A stretch of DNA of 41,699 nucleotides from positions 1 to 41,699 of the forward strand of contig CAHJWT010000001.1 in the NCBI GenBank assembly GCA_903643075.1, read 5' to 3'. The position numbers were made by a program, and so were the translations under genes. Numbering within the stretch: position 1 is the first letter of the stretch; every line of letters begins with the position of its first letter. This document shows, in pieces, positions 1 through 8,066 of this stretch. Below the pieces are notes generated by a model. The model was not told the origin of the DNA. It ran no database searches and saw only the letters and a program-made list of their open reading frames with translations. This DNA comes from Sphingomonadaceae bacterium (GTDB taxonomy: Bacteria; Pseudomonadota; Alphaproteobacteria; Sphingomonadales; Sphingomonadaceae).

Positions 1-291
1 CAGGATCTCTACGGCGAGCATGTCTTCCCGCTCCAGGTGGCGGTGCTCCTCGACCCGCCCGGCGAGGCGTTCACCGGCGGCGAGTTCGTCCTCACCGAGC
101 AGCGGCCGCGAATGCAGTCACGCGTGTCGGTCGTGCCGCTGAGACAGGGTGACGCCGTCGTCTTCGCGGTCAATCACCGGCCGGTCGCGGGCAGCCGCGG
201 CGACTACCGCGTCGTCCATCGGCATGGCGTCAGCCCGGTCCGCTCGGGCCGGCGGCATACCCTCGGCATCATCTTTCACGACGCCGCTTGA
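1..291 (+). CDS. 2OG-Fe(II) oxygenase, C-terminal part
   Basis: The reading frame is open from the first base of the window to a TGA at 289-291, so the 5' end is missing. The 96 visible residues look like the end of a double-stranded beta-helix dioxygenase of the 2-oxoglutarate/Fe(II) type. There is a GGEFVL strand, a QGDAVVF strand typical of the core, then [20 protein letters not shown], where the His in HGV would be the distal iron ligand and the Arg in SGRRHTL the 2-oxoglutarate-binding residue. The first part of the HxD iron motif is outside the window. The substrate cannot be told from this fragment. Family assignment is by motif recognition only. Confidence 0.75.
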   Translation, partial: QDLYGEHVFPLQVAVLLDPPGEAFTGGEFVLTEQRPRMQSRVSVVPLRQGDAVVFAVNHRPVAGSRGDYRVVHRHGVSPVRSGRRHTLGIIFHDAA

Positions 292-389
292 GGTCGCTGG
301 GGCGGCAATGTGCATGGCGCGGCCTACCCGATCGGGCAGGTGCGCGCGGCTATCCGCCCACCCTATCTCCACGCCCCAGGAGATAGCCG

Positions 390-858
390 ATGACCACGTT
401 TGCCGACCTGTCGAATAGCCCAGCCGACCTCGTCGCTACCGACCACTGACGATTGCGCCTCGTCGCGAGGACGCCCACCTTGCCGAGCGCGTCACGGCGC
501 TGCTCGGCAAGGTTGGGGGCATCCTGCTCGTCGGCGACGGCGAGCCGGCCGACGTCGTTCTCGGCCCGGCCGACGTCGAGCAGGAAGCCGACATGGCTGA
601 GTCAGCCCCCGCTCGCCCGGGTGGAACAGGGCACCGGTCGTCGCCGACGATGACCTCGCCGCGATCGCGCCTTTCCCGGCCCCGACGACCATCCCCGCGC
701 CGGGGCGGGCGCGTCAACCATGCTGACGCCGCGCGAGTGCGTCGTCATCCTCGCCGAAGGTTTGTCGAACAAGGCGATTGCGCTCCGGGAGGATGATACC
801 GCCCGACACGCCTGCGCTGCCGGTGTGACGTCGAGGGTGGCAAACGCCAGATACGCGA
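390..858 (+). pseudogene. Decayed LuxR-type response regulator
   Basis: An ATG at 390 with GGAG eight bases upstream opens a frame that stops after 18 codons (MTTFADLSNSPADLVATDH). Similarity then jumps frame. From 446 one frame reads AERVTALLGKVGGILLVGDG and continues EPADVVLGPADV, like the start of a receiver-type domain. From about 631 another frame carries the linker. From 720 a third frame reads LTPRECVVILAEGLSNKAIALRE, a clear match to the LuxR helix-turn-helix signature LTPREREVL..AEGLSNKAIA. The following helix is already degraded. At least three frameshifts are needed to join the pieces, so this is a pseudogene. Its 3' edge is uncertain because a hairpin at 860-887 follows. The reading is inference from residue patterns. 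Confidence 0.6.
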
Positions 859-859
859 A

Positions 860-887
860 GTCGGAGCAGACCTTCGTCTGCCCCGAC
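860..887 (-). terminator. Hairpin downstream of the first UrcA gene
   Basis: The inverted repeat GTCGGAGCAGAC / GTCTGCCCCGAC encloses a CTTC loop, with one mismatch in the stem. It lies about 20 bases beyond the stop codon of the minus-strand UrcA gene at 909, where a transcription terminator is expected. No U-tract follows, so it may only protect the transcript end. Confidence 0.5.
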
Positions 888-908
888 AACGGTGGTCGAA
901 CGGGCGCG

Positions 909-1199
909 TCAGCGCGAGGCGAACTGCGCGGGCGGGGCGGGGACATGCGCCATGGCACCGGAGACGGCGTCACGGAAGCAGCGGATAGCGTCGGCGCGCG
1001 ACCCTAGGTCCTGACGCTCGCTGCTGTTGCACAGACGGCGGGCGGTGGTGACGATCCGGTTCTTCAGCGTCGCCTGGCCGGCGGCGGTGTTCAGGCTGAG
1101 ATCGCCGTAGAAGACCTTGGCGGTCGGGGCGGTCTGTGCCTGCGCCGACGTCGCGGCGATGGCGGTCAGAGCGAAAGCGGTGGCGAGGAGGATCTTCAT
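909..1199 (-). CDS. UrcA-family periplasmic protein (copy 1)
   Basis: This is a 96-residue secreted protein. It begins MKILLATAFALTAIAATSAQAQ, a signal peptide with a likely cut after AQA. The mature part carries the UrcA-family pattern VFYGDLSLNTAAGQATLKNR, then two Cys (LCNSS and IRCFRDAV) that probably form a disulfide, and ends AQFASR. UrcA was named for a uranium-responsive gene of Caulobacter; the molecular function of the family is unknown. The ATG at 1199 has AGGGA upstream. A second copy at 8859-9143 shares the signal peptide style, the YxDL strand, the two Cys and the same last residues QFASR. The gene is divergent from the cyclase at 1440 and has a CRP-type palindrome 80 bp upstream. 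Confidence 0.88.
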   Translation of the reverse strand: MKILLATAFALTAIAATSAQAQTAPTAKVFYGDLSLNTAAGQATLKNRIVTTARRLCNSSERQDLGSRADAIRCFRDAVSGAMAHVPAPPAQFASR

Positions 1200-1252
1200 G
1201 GCGGTGCTTCCCTGGTTGGTCGGTGCCGGACCATCCGGTGCGCCGATGACCC

Positions 1253-1295
1253 TATCTAGAAGCAGCCCCGATCGACGGCTGTGACGTCCGTCACA
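1253..1295 (-). promoter_or_regulatory. CRP-type operator and candidate promoter of UrcA copy 1
   Basis: TGTGACGTCCGTCACA at 1280-1295 is a perfect TGTGA-N6-TCACA palindrome, the consensus bound by E. coli CRP. On the minus strand a TAGATA -10-like hexamer lies at 1258-1253. With a start about six bases further on, the palindrome would be centred near -41, the class II activator position. The same arrangement occurs before UrcA copy 2. The site also lies in the divergent region in front of the cyclase gene and could act on both. The palindrome is directly visible; the promoter position is inference. Confidence 0.65.
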
Positions 1296-1421
1296 CGATT
1301 TAAGGATGACGAGCGACGGGAAGTGCGTTCGCTCCGGTAGGTCTGCACCGGCGATGTTTCAGCAAAGGCAAGCGTGCCCGCAGTGGCGAGAGTGCGCTTA
1401 TGCTGGAAGTCAACCCCGTCG

Positions 1422-1427
1422 TATAGT
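1422..1427 (+). promoter_or_regulatory. TATAGT -10-like element close to the cyclase start
   Basis: TATAGT sits 12 bases before the ATG at 1440. If used as a -10 box the transcript would have a leader of only about six bases. This fits the lack of a recognisable ribosome-binding site before that ATG. No convincing -35 box was seen. It could equally serve no promoter. Confidence 0.25.
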
Positions 1428-1439
1428 AAACGCCGCGGC

Positions 1440-4400
1440 ATGTATCAGCAACTCGCCTCTGCGATCGCGGCGCCGGCATTAGCCAGCGATCGGCGCCAGG
1501 TGTCGGTGCTGTTCGCGGACATGGTCGGTTTCACCGAGGCGGTCGAGCAGATCGGCGAAGAACAGGCGCTGAAGCTGGTGCGCATGATCTATGATCGGCT
1601 GAGCGCCGCCGTCGAGGCCCATGGCGGCTCGCCGCGCGGCTTCGCCGGCGACGGCATCATCGCTCTTTTCGGCGTCCCCGATGCGCAGGAGGACGCCGCC
1701 TTGCGCGCCTGTCGCGCCGCGGAGTTGATTCGGGCAACCTTCGCGGCGGCCGGCGACGCCTTCGTTGCGGCGTTCGGCATCCGCCCGACGATGCGGGTGG
1801 GCATCTGCTCCGGCATCGTCGTCATGGCCGCGGTGGAGGGCGACGGCTCGGCACCGACGGCGGTGGGCGACACCGTCAATGTCGCCTCGCGGCTGCAGGC
1901 CCTGGCGCCACCGGGCGGCTGCCTGATCTGCGACCGCACGCGGCGGCTGGTCGAATGGCTCGTCGAGACGAGCTTCGACGGCGAGCACGCGATCAAGGGC
2001 AAGGCCAGGCCGCAGAAGCTGTGGCGGCTGCAGGCCGTTCGCGAGGGCGCGCGTCGTTTCGATGCGTCGCGGCAGCGCGGGCTGACGCCTTATGTCGGAC
2101 GCGAGGCGGAGCTGACGGCGCTCCGCGAGGCCGTCGACCGCGCCCACGGCGACCTCCAGGTGATCGATGTCGTCGCTGAAGCCGGGCTGGGCAAGACGCG
2201 CCTGATCTTCGAGTTCCTCGAGGGCCTGAAAGGCGGCGGTGCCGTCGTTCTCATCGGCAACTGCGCCGCCGACGGGCGCAAGACACCCTATCTGCCGTTC
2301 ATCGAGGTCATCCGCGCCGCCTTCCGCCTCGACGCCGACCTCGAGGCGGACGTGGTCAAGCGGCGGATCGAGGTCGGACTGGCCGGCTTCGACCTGCTGA
2401 CGGACGAGAATGTCGGGTTGCTGCTCAACCTGCTCGGCATGGCACCGCCACGCGGATCGTTGACCGGACTCGACAGCGTGCTCATCGGTCTGCGCACCCG
2501 CGATCTTCTGCCGGCACTGTTACAGGCGCGGTCGAGGCGCGGGCTGGTCGTTCTACTGATCGAGGATGGCCACTGGATCGATCCGGCTTCGGAGGGTCTG
2601 CTCAAGGCACTGGTCAAGACGATCATTCCGCCGAACCTGCTCATTCTCCACACCCGCCGACCGGAATATGCCCCGCCGTGGCTCGACAGCGGTCCTTGCC
2701 GCACGCTGGCGTTGAAGCCGCTCGACCCCGCCGAGGTGAAGCAACTTGCGGAAACGCGGCTCGGCAGCCAACTCCCCGATGCTCTGCTTCGCCAGGTCAC
2801 CGAGCGCGCGGGGGGCAACCCGCTGTTCGGCGAGGAGATCCTGCGCTTTCTGATCGAACAGGGGAGATTGCGAGTGGGTACGGACCAGGTCGAGTTCAAC
2901 GCCGGGTCGGGTGACGACGATCTTCCCGATAGCATTCAGCTGCTTCTGGCCGCCCGTATGGACGGTCTGGCAAGCGAGGACCGCCGCGTGCTGCAGGCGG
3001 CGGCAGCGATCGGCCGCCGTTTCGACCTCGCGCTGCTGGAGTTGCTCGGCGGGTGGGAGAGCGACCTCGACAACATGCTCCACCGGCTGGAAGCGCAGGA
3101 CTTCATCGCCCGCGAGGGCGAGTCGACCAATTACGTCTTCAAGCACATCCTGGTCCGCGACGTTGTGTACCAGAGCCTGCTGACCGAGCAGCGCGCCGCG
3201 CTCCACCTGCGCATCGCCGAAACGCTTGAGGCCCGCAATGCCGGGCGGGTCGCCGAGGTCGTCGAGTCGCTCGCCTATCACTACGGATTGTCCGACCGGC
3301 GCGACCGCGCCTTCACCTACCTGACCATGGCCGGCGCGCGCAGCGTCAGCGTCTTCTCGCTCGATGCCGCCGACCGCTACTTCGCCGCCGCGCTCAAGCT
3401 CTACGAAAGCGATCCGCACTGTGCGAGCGACGATGGCTTCGGCACGCTCGCCGCCCGCTATGCCCAGTGCTGCAACATCGGTCTGCGCCTGAAGACGTTC
3501 GCCCATCTTTCCACCTCGGCGCTGCGGGTGTTCGCGCGCCTTGGCGACAGTGCCGACCACGTTTCCTTCCTGCATCATTATGTCTTCAGCCTGATCTGGG
3601 GCGGCCGTTACCGCGACGCGCTTCGCGTGCAGCAGGATCTGACGGCGATGGCGCGCCGGCGCGGCGATCCCTGCTCGATCGCCTTCGCTGCCGTCAGCGA
3701 GCTCGCGGTCTCGACCTACTGCGCGGCAAAGCCCGTGGCCGAGTTCCAGGCACGGCAGCGCGAGGCGGAGGCGGCGCTGGCGAGCATCGACGACGCCAAC
3801 CTGACCAACCTCTATTATTCGATCTCGGCCTACGACGAACTGTGTCGGGGCCGGATCGCCGAGGCCCGCGCGTCGGTCGAGCGGCTTGTCGCCTTCGCCA
3901 CTTCGATCAACGATCCGCGCGGCCTCGGCTACGGACTTGCCATGGAGGCGCTGATCGCGATGCAGGCCGACGAGTTCGGCCAGGCGCTGACGCTGGCGGA
4001 GCGCGCTCGCGACATCGCGCGGGCGGAGTTCGAGAAGGTCCTCGCCACGACCGCGAGGATTTCCGTGCTCGTGCCGCTGGGCCGCCTAGAAGCGGAGCGG
4101 GACGTGCGGTCATGGATCGGCCTGTGCAACGACAACGACTGGAAGCTGTTCACCGTCGGTCCCGAGTGCTGGCTGGGCGTCGCGCAGGCAATGAACGGCC
4201 GGGTGGGCGACGGGCTGCGCACGCTCGAGGCCGCGATCGCCAGCCGTGACCGCGAAGGCTTCCTGCCGGCGGCGGACTGGTCGCGCCTGTACCTGTGCGA
4301 GGTCTACCTCGCCGTCCTGTCGGCGCGCGCGAGCGGCTCGCCCCGGCCGCCCCTCCGCGACCTGCCGCTGCTGATCGGCATCCGGCTGTTCGGTGCCCGC

Positions 4401-4622
4401 CGGATCAAGGCGCTGGTGGCGCGGGTGCGTGCCAACCCGCAGTTCGCCGTCGATGGACAATATTTCGGCCGGACCGCCCTGATCCTGGGATCGCTCTACA
4501 AGCTGCGGAAGCGGCGACGGCTCGCCGCCCGTCACCTCGACGAGGCGCGCCGCGTCTTCCAGGCGACCGGTCCCTCGGCGCTGCTGACGCGGATCGAGAC
4601 CGCCCTCGCCGAAGTCAGCTGA
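1440..4622 (+). CDS. Class III adenylate/guanylate cyclase fused to AAA-type ATPase
   Basis: The protein is about 1060 residues. Residues 19-195 form a class III nucleotide cyclase domain. The metal-binding Asp are D27 in LFADMVGFTE and D71 in GFAGDGIIALFG, and the GDTVNVASRL segment supplies the transition-state Asn and Arg. A P-loop ATPase follows, with Walker A EAGLGKTR near residue 250 and Walker B VVLLIEDGHW near 375. The rest is an alpha-helical, TPR-like region that ends in helical pairs rich in Ala, Leu and Arg. This cyclase/STAND-like layout is common in alphaproteobacteria and suggests a cytoplasmic sensor that makes cAMP or cGMP. The ATG at 1440 (MYQQLAS) is preferred because the domain starts soon after; an ATG at 1374 in the same frame would add 22 residues. 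The gene is divergent from UrcA copy 1 and near a Crp-type regulator gene. Confidence 0.88.
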   Translation: MYQQLASAIAAPALASDRRQVSVLFADMVGFTEAVEQIGEEQALKLVRMIYDRLSAAVEAHGGSPRGFAGDGIIALFGVPDAQEDAALRACRAAELIRATFAAAGDAFVAAFGIRPTMRVGICSGIVVMAAVEGDGSAPTAVGDTVNVASRLQALAPPGGCLICDRTRRLVEWLVETSFDGEHAIKGKARPQKLWRLQAVREGARRFDASRQRGLTPYVGREAELTALREAVDRAHGDLQVIDVVAEAGLGKTRLIFEFLEGLKGGGAVVLIGNCAADGRKTPYLPFIEVIRAAFRLDADLEADVVKRRIEVGLAGFDLLTDENVGLLLNLLGMAPPRGSLTGLDSVLIGLRTRDLLPALLQARSRRGLVVLLIEDGHWIDPASEGLLKALVKTIIPPNLLILHTRRPEYAPPWLDSGPCRTLALKPLDPAEVKQLAETRLGSQLPDALLRQVTERAGGNPLFGEEILRFLIEQGRLRVGTDQVEFNAGSGDDDLPDSIQLLLAARMDGLASEDRRVLQAAAAIGRRFDLALLELLGGWESDLDNMLHRLEAQDFIAREGESTNYVFKHILVRDVVYQSLLTEQRAALHLRIAETLEARNAGRVAEVVESLAYHYGLSDRRDRAFTYLTMAGARSVSVFSLDAADRYFAAALKLYESDPHCASDDGFGTLAARYAQCCNIGLRLKTFAHLSTSALRVFARLGDSADHVSFLHHYVFSLIWGGRYRDALRVQQDLTAMARRRGDPCSIAFAAVSELAVSTYCAAKPVAEFQARQREAEAALASIDDANLTNLYYSISAYDELCRGRIAEARASVERLVAFATSINDPRGLGYGLAMEALIAMQADEFGQALTLAERARDIARAEFEKVLATTARISVLVPLGRLEAERDVRSWIGLCNDNDWKLFTVGPECWLGVAQAMNGRVGDGLRTLEAAIASRDREGFLPAADWSRLYLCEVYLAVLSARASGSPRPPLRDLPLLIGIRLFGARRIKALVARVRANPQFAVDGQYFGRTALILGSLYKLRKRRRLAARHLDEARRVFQATGPSALLTRIETALAEVS

Positions 4623-4651
4623 CGGGCGGCAGCTTCAGCACCGGTGCGCTC

Positions 4652-6106
4652 TTAGCCCGGCAGCGCCGCGAGATAGTCGATCGCCGCGAGGCTCGGCAGG
4701 AAGGTGTACGAACCGCCTCGCGTCGTCACGAAGCGGGGAAACCCACGCAGGTGATGGTACAAGCCATCGGCCAGACGCAGGTCGAATACGCTCATTTCCG
4801 GTGTATTCGTGCCGATCAGGGGATCGTTGATCCCGGTCACGTCGGGATTGCTCAGCCCGAGGTTGAGCCAATCGGACATCACCGCCTCGTATTGCGCGCC
4901 GAGGCTGGCGCAAAGGAAGTTGCCGAGCAGCCCGCGTTCCCGGTCGTCGGGCTGCGCGGCGTCGAAATCGGGGCCGTAGGGCGTGCCGCGACGAACCAGC
5001 TGCCGCGCATAGTTGGCGTTACGCTGGACGATCATGCCATCGCGCGGGTTGACGCGCCGGATATGGGCCCCCGCCGGACACGTCGTCGCGCCGCGATAGT
5101 CGAAGTCGTTGAACGCCTTCCGCGATCCCGCCGGCAGCGGATGGAACGGCGATACGGCGACCGGGGTGCCGTTCCGCCACCGCCCGCACATCTGTGCCGC
5201 CACGGCTTCGCGCAGGGCACCGAGCCGGTCGATCGGCCGGTCGAACGAAGCCTCGGCGTCGACCGGGAGCAGCGGCGGCCCTCCCGCCTGTTCGAGCCGC
5301 AGCAACGCCTCGCCGGCATCGTCGAGGTAGGCCTCGAACGCGGACACGTCCTGCGCCATGACGCGGAAGGCGTTGAACGCCCCGTCGCGGCCCAGCTCGT
5401 CGCTCAGCGGCACCCGGAAGAAGACGCCCTCGAGCTGCGTCGGGTAGCCGAGCAGGACGGTTCCGAGCGGCTGGAGCGGCCGGGTCGAACTGCTCCCAGC
5501 GTGGCCGTCGACGGCGAAGCGCGGCTGAGCGATGCTGTCGGCATAGCCGAAGAACACGCGCCTGGCCGGGAGGTTATCCCCGTCGCGGTCGCTGCCCAGC
5601 ACGTCGCGTTCGGTGCGGGCGCGGCCGTCGCGGACGCCGAGCACATCGAAGGCGCGGCTCGCCGCCGCTTGCATCGCGTCGAGTGTCCCGGGGCTGTTCG
5701 CATAGCCGGTGGCGACGAGATGGATGCGGTCCGGCCGGTCGAACGGGGCCGGCCAATTCGCCGGTGCGCTGTCGCCGATGTCGCCGAGCTTGACCGCGCG
5801 CTCGGCCATGCCCTCGACGAACTCGCGCGGGAAGGTCGCCAGCATCGCCTCCGCTACCCCCAGCGCGCGCAGCCCCGCGTGCGTGAGCCCGATGTTGAAG
5901 CAGGCCGGAGGGTCCGCTGCGCCCCAGTGCGGGGCGCGCGTGATGGCCGGCACGTCGACCGAACCCCCCCTGCTCGCCGCGGCGAGGAAACGTCGGGCGG
6001 CGGCGGGGTCGGCCACCGCGAGCATCATATGGCGGACATGGCGCAGACCGCCGCGGTAGCCGCGCAGGATGTTGCCCTGCACGTTGTCGAGGCGGACCTC
6101 GCTCAC
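4652..6106 (-). CDS. DyP-type heme peroxidase
   Basis: This 484-residue protein starts VRLDNVQGNILRGY, typical of the large, non-secreted class of dye-decolorizing peroxidases. The proximal heme histidine is in CPAGAHIRRVNPRD near residue 347. The catalytic GxxDG motif appears as GYADS near residue 187, with the Asp kept but the last Gly replaced by Ser. No Tat or Sec signal is present, so the enzyme is probably cytoplasmic or exported with a partner. It is the last gene of a three-gene minus-strand group with a catalase-like protein and an unknown protein; its start overlaps the stop of the upstream gene by four bases (ATGA). The likely reaction is H2O2-dependent oxidation of an unknown substrate. 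It converges with the cyclase gene. Confidence 0.85.
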   Translation of the reverse strand: MSEVRLDNVQGNILRGYRGGLRHVRHMMLAVADPAAARRFLAAASRGGSVDVPAITRAPHWGAADPPACFNIGLTHAGLRALGVAEAMLATFPREFVEGMAERAVKLGDIGDSAPANWPAPFDRPDRIHLVATGYANSPGTLDAMQAAASRAFDVLGVRDGRARTERDVLGSDRDGDNLPARRVFFGYADSIAQPRFAVDGHAGSSSTRPLQPLGTVLLGYPTQLEGVFFRVPLSDELGRDGAFNAFRVMAQDVSAFEAYLDDAGEALLRLEQAGGPPLLPVDAEASFDRPIDRLGALREAVAAQMCGRWRNGTPVAVSPFHPLPAGSRKAFNDFDYRGATTCPAGAHIRRVNPRDGMIVQRNANYARQLVRRGTPYGPDFDAAQPDDRERGLLGNFLCASLGAQYEAVMSDWLNLGLSNPDVTGINDPLIGTNTPEMSVFDLRLADGLYHHLRGFPRFVTTRGGSYTFLPSLAAIDYLAALPG

Positions 6107-6816
6107 CAGCCGATCCCCAGCCGCTGGCGGATCTGCGCCGCCGAGAACCCCGCATAGCCGCGAAAGCCGCTGCCGAGGGAGACGTTGCGGTTGGCCCGCA
6201 GCTGCAGGATCACGGCACGCGGCAGGGCCGTCAGCGGCCGCGGGGAGCCATCGGCCGACGGTCGCCTCGCCGCGGCCTGCAGCGCGAACAGGTCGGTGGC
6301 GAAGTCGGGCAGCTGGAAGACGTCACGCGCATGGACCCAGGCGACGAACTTCTCGACGTTGCGCCGCGTCGGCACGACGTCGTCCGCATCCTCGATGAAC
6401 TGCAGCACCGCGTCGAAGACATTGCCGATCGAGACGATGAAATCGCGCACGTAACTGTCGAAGTCGCCGTCGTAGACCGACATCATGCACAGATTGTTGT
6501 CGACGATGACGAAACGCGCGAAGTGGATCGTCCCGACATTGTCGAGCCCGGTATAGAGCGCGTCGAGATTCTGGCCGATGGCCACCGCGACCCGCGCCCG
6601 CCCGATCGGCGTCTTCTCCTTCAACGGCATGATGAGGTTCATCATGCGTTGCAGTCCGTCGCCGGGCGCGGTGGCCGGCCGCGGACCGCCAGGCAGCCGG
6701 GGCGTCGGCTCGCGCCACGCCCATAAGGGCACCACGAGATGATTGCTGATAAACTTGAACCAGCCCCGGGTCGGCAGGCTGTCGACGAAGCGGTCGAGCC
6801 ATCCGCCGTCGGCCAT
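6103..6816 (-). CDS. Conserved protein of unknown function linked to DyP/catalase genes
   Basis: I do not recognise a named family. The ATG at 6816 (MADGGWLDRF) is chosen because it lies four bases after the stop of the catalase-like gene; an in-frame ATG 22 codons upstream would overlap that gene deeply. The 237-residue product has no signal peptide and no clear membrane span. Its centre reads GTIHFARFVIVDNNLCMMSV followed by YDGDFDSYVRDF, a beta-strand/helix pattern like a ferredoxin-fold domain that I associate with peroxidase neighbourhoods, although that link is from memory. The C-terminal part has basic segments and ends RLGIGW. Because it is tightly coupled on both sides, it probably works with the two heme enzymes, perhaps as substrate-binding partner or assembly factor. 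Confidence 0.65.
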   Translation of the reverse strand: MADGGWLDRFVDSLPTRGWFKFISNHLVVPLWAWREPTPRLPGGPRPATAPGDGLQRMMNLIMPLKEKTPIGRARVAVAIGQNLDALYTGLDNVGTIHFARFVIVDNNLCMMSVYDGDFDSYVRDFIVSIGNVFDAVLQFIEDADDVVPTRRNVEKFVAWVHARDVFQLPDFATDLFALQAAARRPSADGSPRPLTALPRAVILQLRANRNVSLGSGFRGYAGFSAAQIRQRLGIGW

Positions 6817-6820
6817 CGGC

Positions 6821-7861
6821 TCAGCCCCCGGCAAACGGACAGGGCGCGACACCGCGCCGCTGCTGGGAAAGATCGTATACATCGCCGCGGGCCCGGAGGA
6901 TCGGGTCGTCCGACAGCTCGATGCCCGGCGCGACGCGACACGGATTGAAGCTCAGCCGTTCGCACCCCGTCAGCTGGTCCTCGGCGACCCGGTCGACGGT
7001 CAGCGTGCCCATGAACACCCGGCGCCGCTGTACCGGCGACGCCTTGGTGGCATCCTCCAGCCTGTCGCCCACCTCGCCGAGGGTGAGCATCAGCGTGAAG
7101 CTCGCCGGACCGGCCGTCAGCCGCGTCCGTAGCTCATCGGCCAAGAACAGATTCTCCGGGGGGAGAGCCGGGTCCGTGTTGAGGACACCGAGCGTCGGCT
7201 GCCAGACGAAGCAACCGCAGCGGCGAACGCCGTCGGCGGAGGTGAGGATAAACGTATGGACCGCGTGATAGGCCGCCCGAACGAAGCTGACCGGTGTGCC
7301 GATCGTGGCGTCCTGGAAGACGGCCAGCTGGGCGAAATCATGGGCGTTGGCGAAGGCCTGGGCACCGGGGTCGGGGCTGACCGTCTCGCCGGGATAGGGG
7401 TCGCGCCGCGGCGGCTCGAGGTTCAACAGCGTGACGAACTTGCGCCACGGTGACTGGCGGACATAGGGCTGCGGGCGCGCCGCCACGGCGAAGTCGAGAA
7501 AGGTCTCGACCGACGGGGCGAAGAACTCCGGGAGCGTCATGGCCAGCAGATCGGATGCCGCCTCCTCGCCGTTGTCGCCGGTGCCGAGATGGAAGCGGAC
7601 GGCCAGGCCGCGCAGGTCCGACCAACCGTCGTGCTGCACGCCGCACCCCGAGCCGTTCGAGAAGCGCAGGGTGACCGGGACCGTGCCGCCGGTCCGGAAC
7701 TGCGCGGCGGCGCAATAATTGGCAGCGATATCGGAAGCCGCGAAGGTGCCCGACGCGCCGACGCCGAACGTGTGCACGGGACGGAGGCGCGCATCGGCGG
7801 GCGGACCGTCGGAACGACCCAGCGAGTCCAACAGTCGCCTTGCCGTCGACCAACCGTCCAC
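6821..7861 (-). CDS. Catalase-family heme protein (short catalase-related peroxidase type)
   Basis: At 346 residues it is shorter than a full catalase and close to the minimal catalase core. The distal histidine is H30 in RPVHTFGVGASGTF. The heme-pocket segment VTLRFSNGSG and the DLRGLAVRF strand follow. The proximal tyrosine is Y329, four residues after R325 in RARGDVYDLSQQRRG, the same Arg-to-Tyr spacing as in catalases. There is no signal peptide. The start is a GTG at 7861 with a strong AAGGGGG ribosome-binding site. It is the first gene of a three-gene group ending in a DyP peroxidase, so a role with peroxides or lipid hydroperoxides is likely. A TATACT hexamer on the minus strand at 7951-7946 could be the -10 box. 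Confidence 0.82.
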   Translation of the reverse strand: MDGWSTARRLLDSLGRSDGPPADARLRPVHTFGVGASGTFAASDIAANYCAAAQFRTGGTVPVTLRFSNGSGCGVQHDGWSDLRGLAVRFHLGTGDNGEEAASDLLAMTLPEFFAPSVETFLDFAVAARPQPYVRQSPWRKFVTLLNLEPPRRDPYPGETVSPDPGAQAFANAHDFAQLAVFQDATIGTPVSFVRAAYHAVHTFILTSADGVRRCGCFVWQPTLGVLNTDPALPPENLFLADELRTRLTAGPASFTLMLTLGEVGDRLEDATKASPVQRRRVFMGTLTVDRVAEDQLTGCERLSFNPCRVAPGIELSDDPILRARGDVYDLSQQRRGVAPCPFAGG

Positions 7862-8066
7862 GCCACCCCCTTGTGCTCGCGCCGCCGACGGCGACCCCGG
7901 CCGCCGTCCCGCATGGGCCTGTCTTTATCATTGAAGACCCGACCGAGTATACCAAGATGTTAACTTGCGGGTATCTGTCGCCGAGAGCCGCATGACTTCG
8001 CGACGTGCTTGCTCGATCGGGGTGTCCCGAGTCGCCCCGACCGGTGATCGCGGCGATGGGTCGAGC

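Noticed and set aside
4295-6157. A 620-codon open frame on the + strand
   Set aside because: It runs across the end of the cyclase gene and antisense to the DyP gene; composition is that of a shadow frame.
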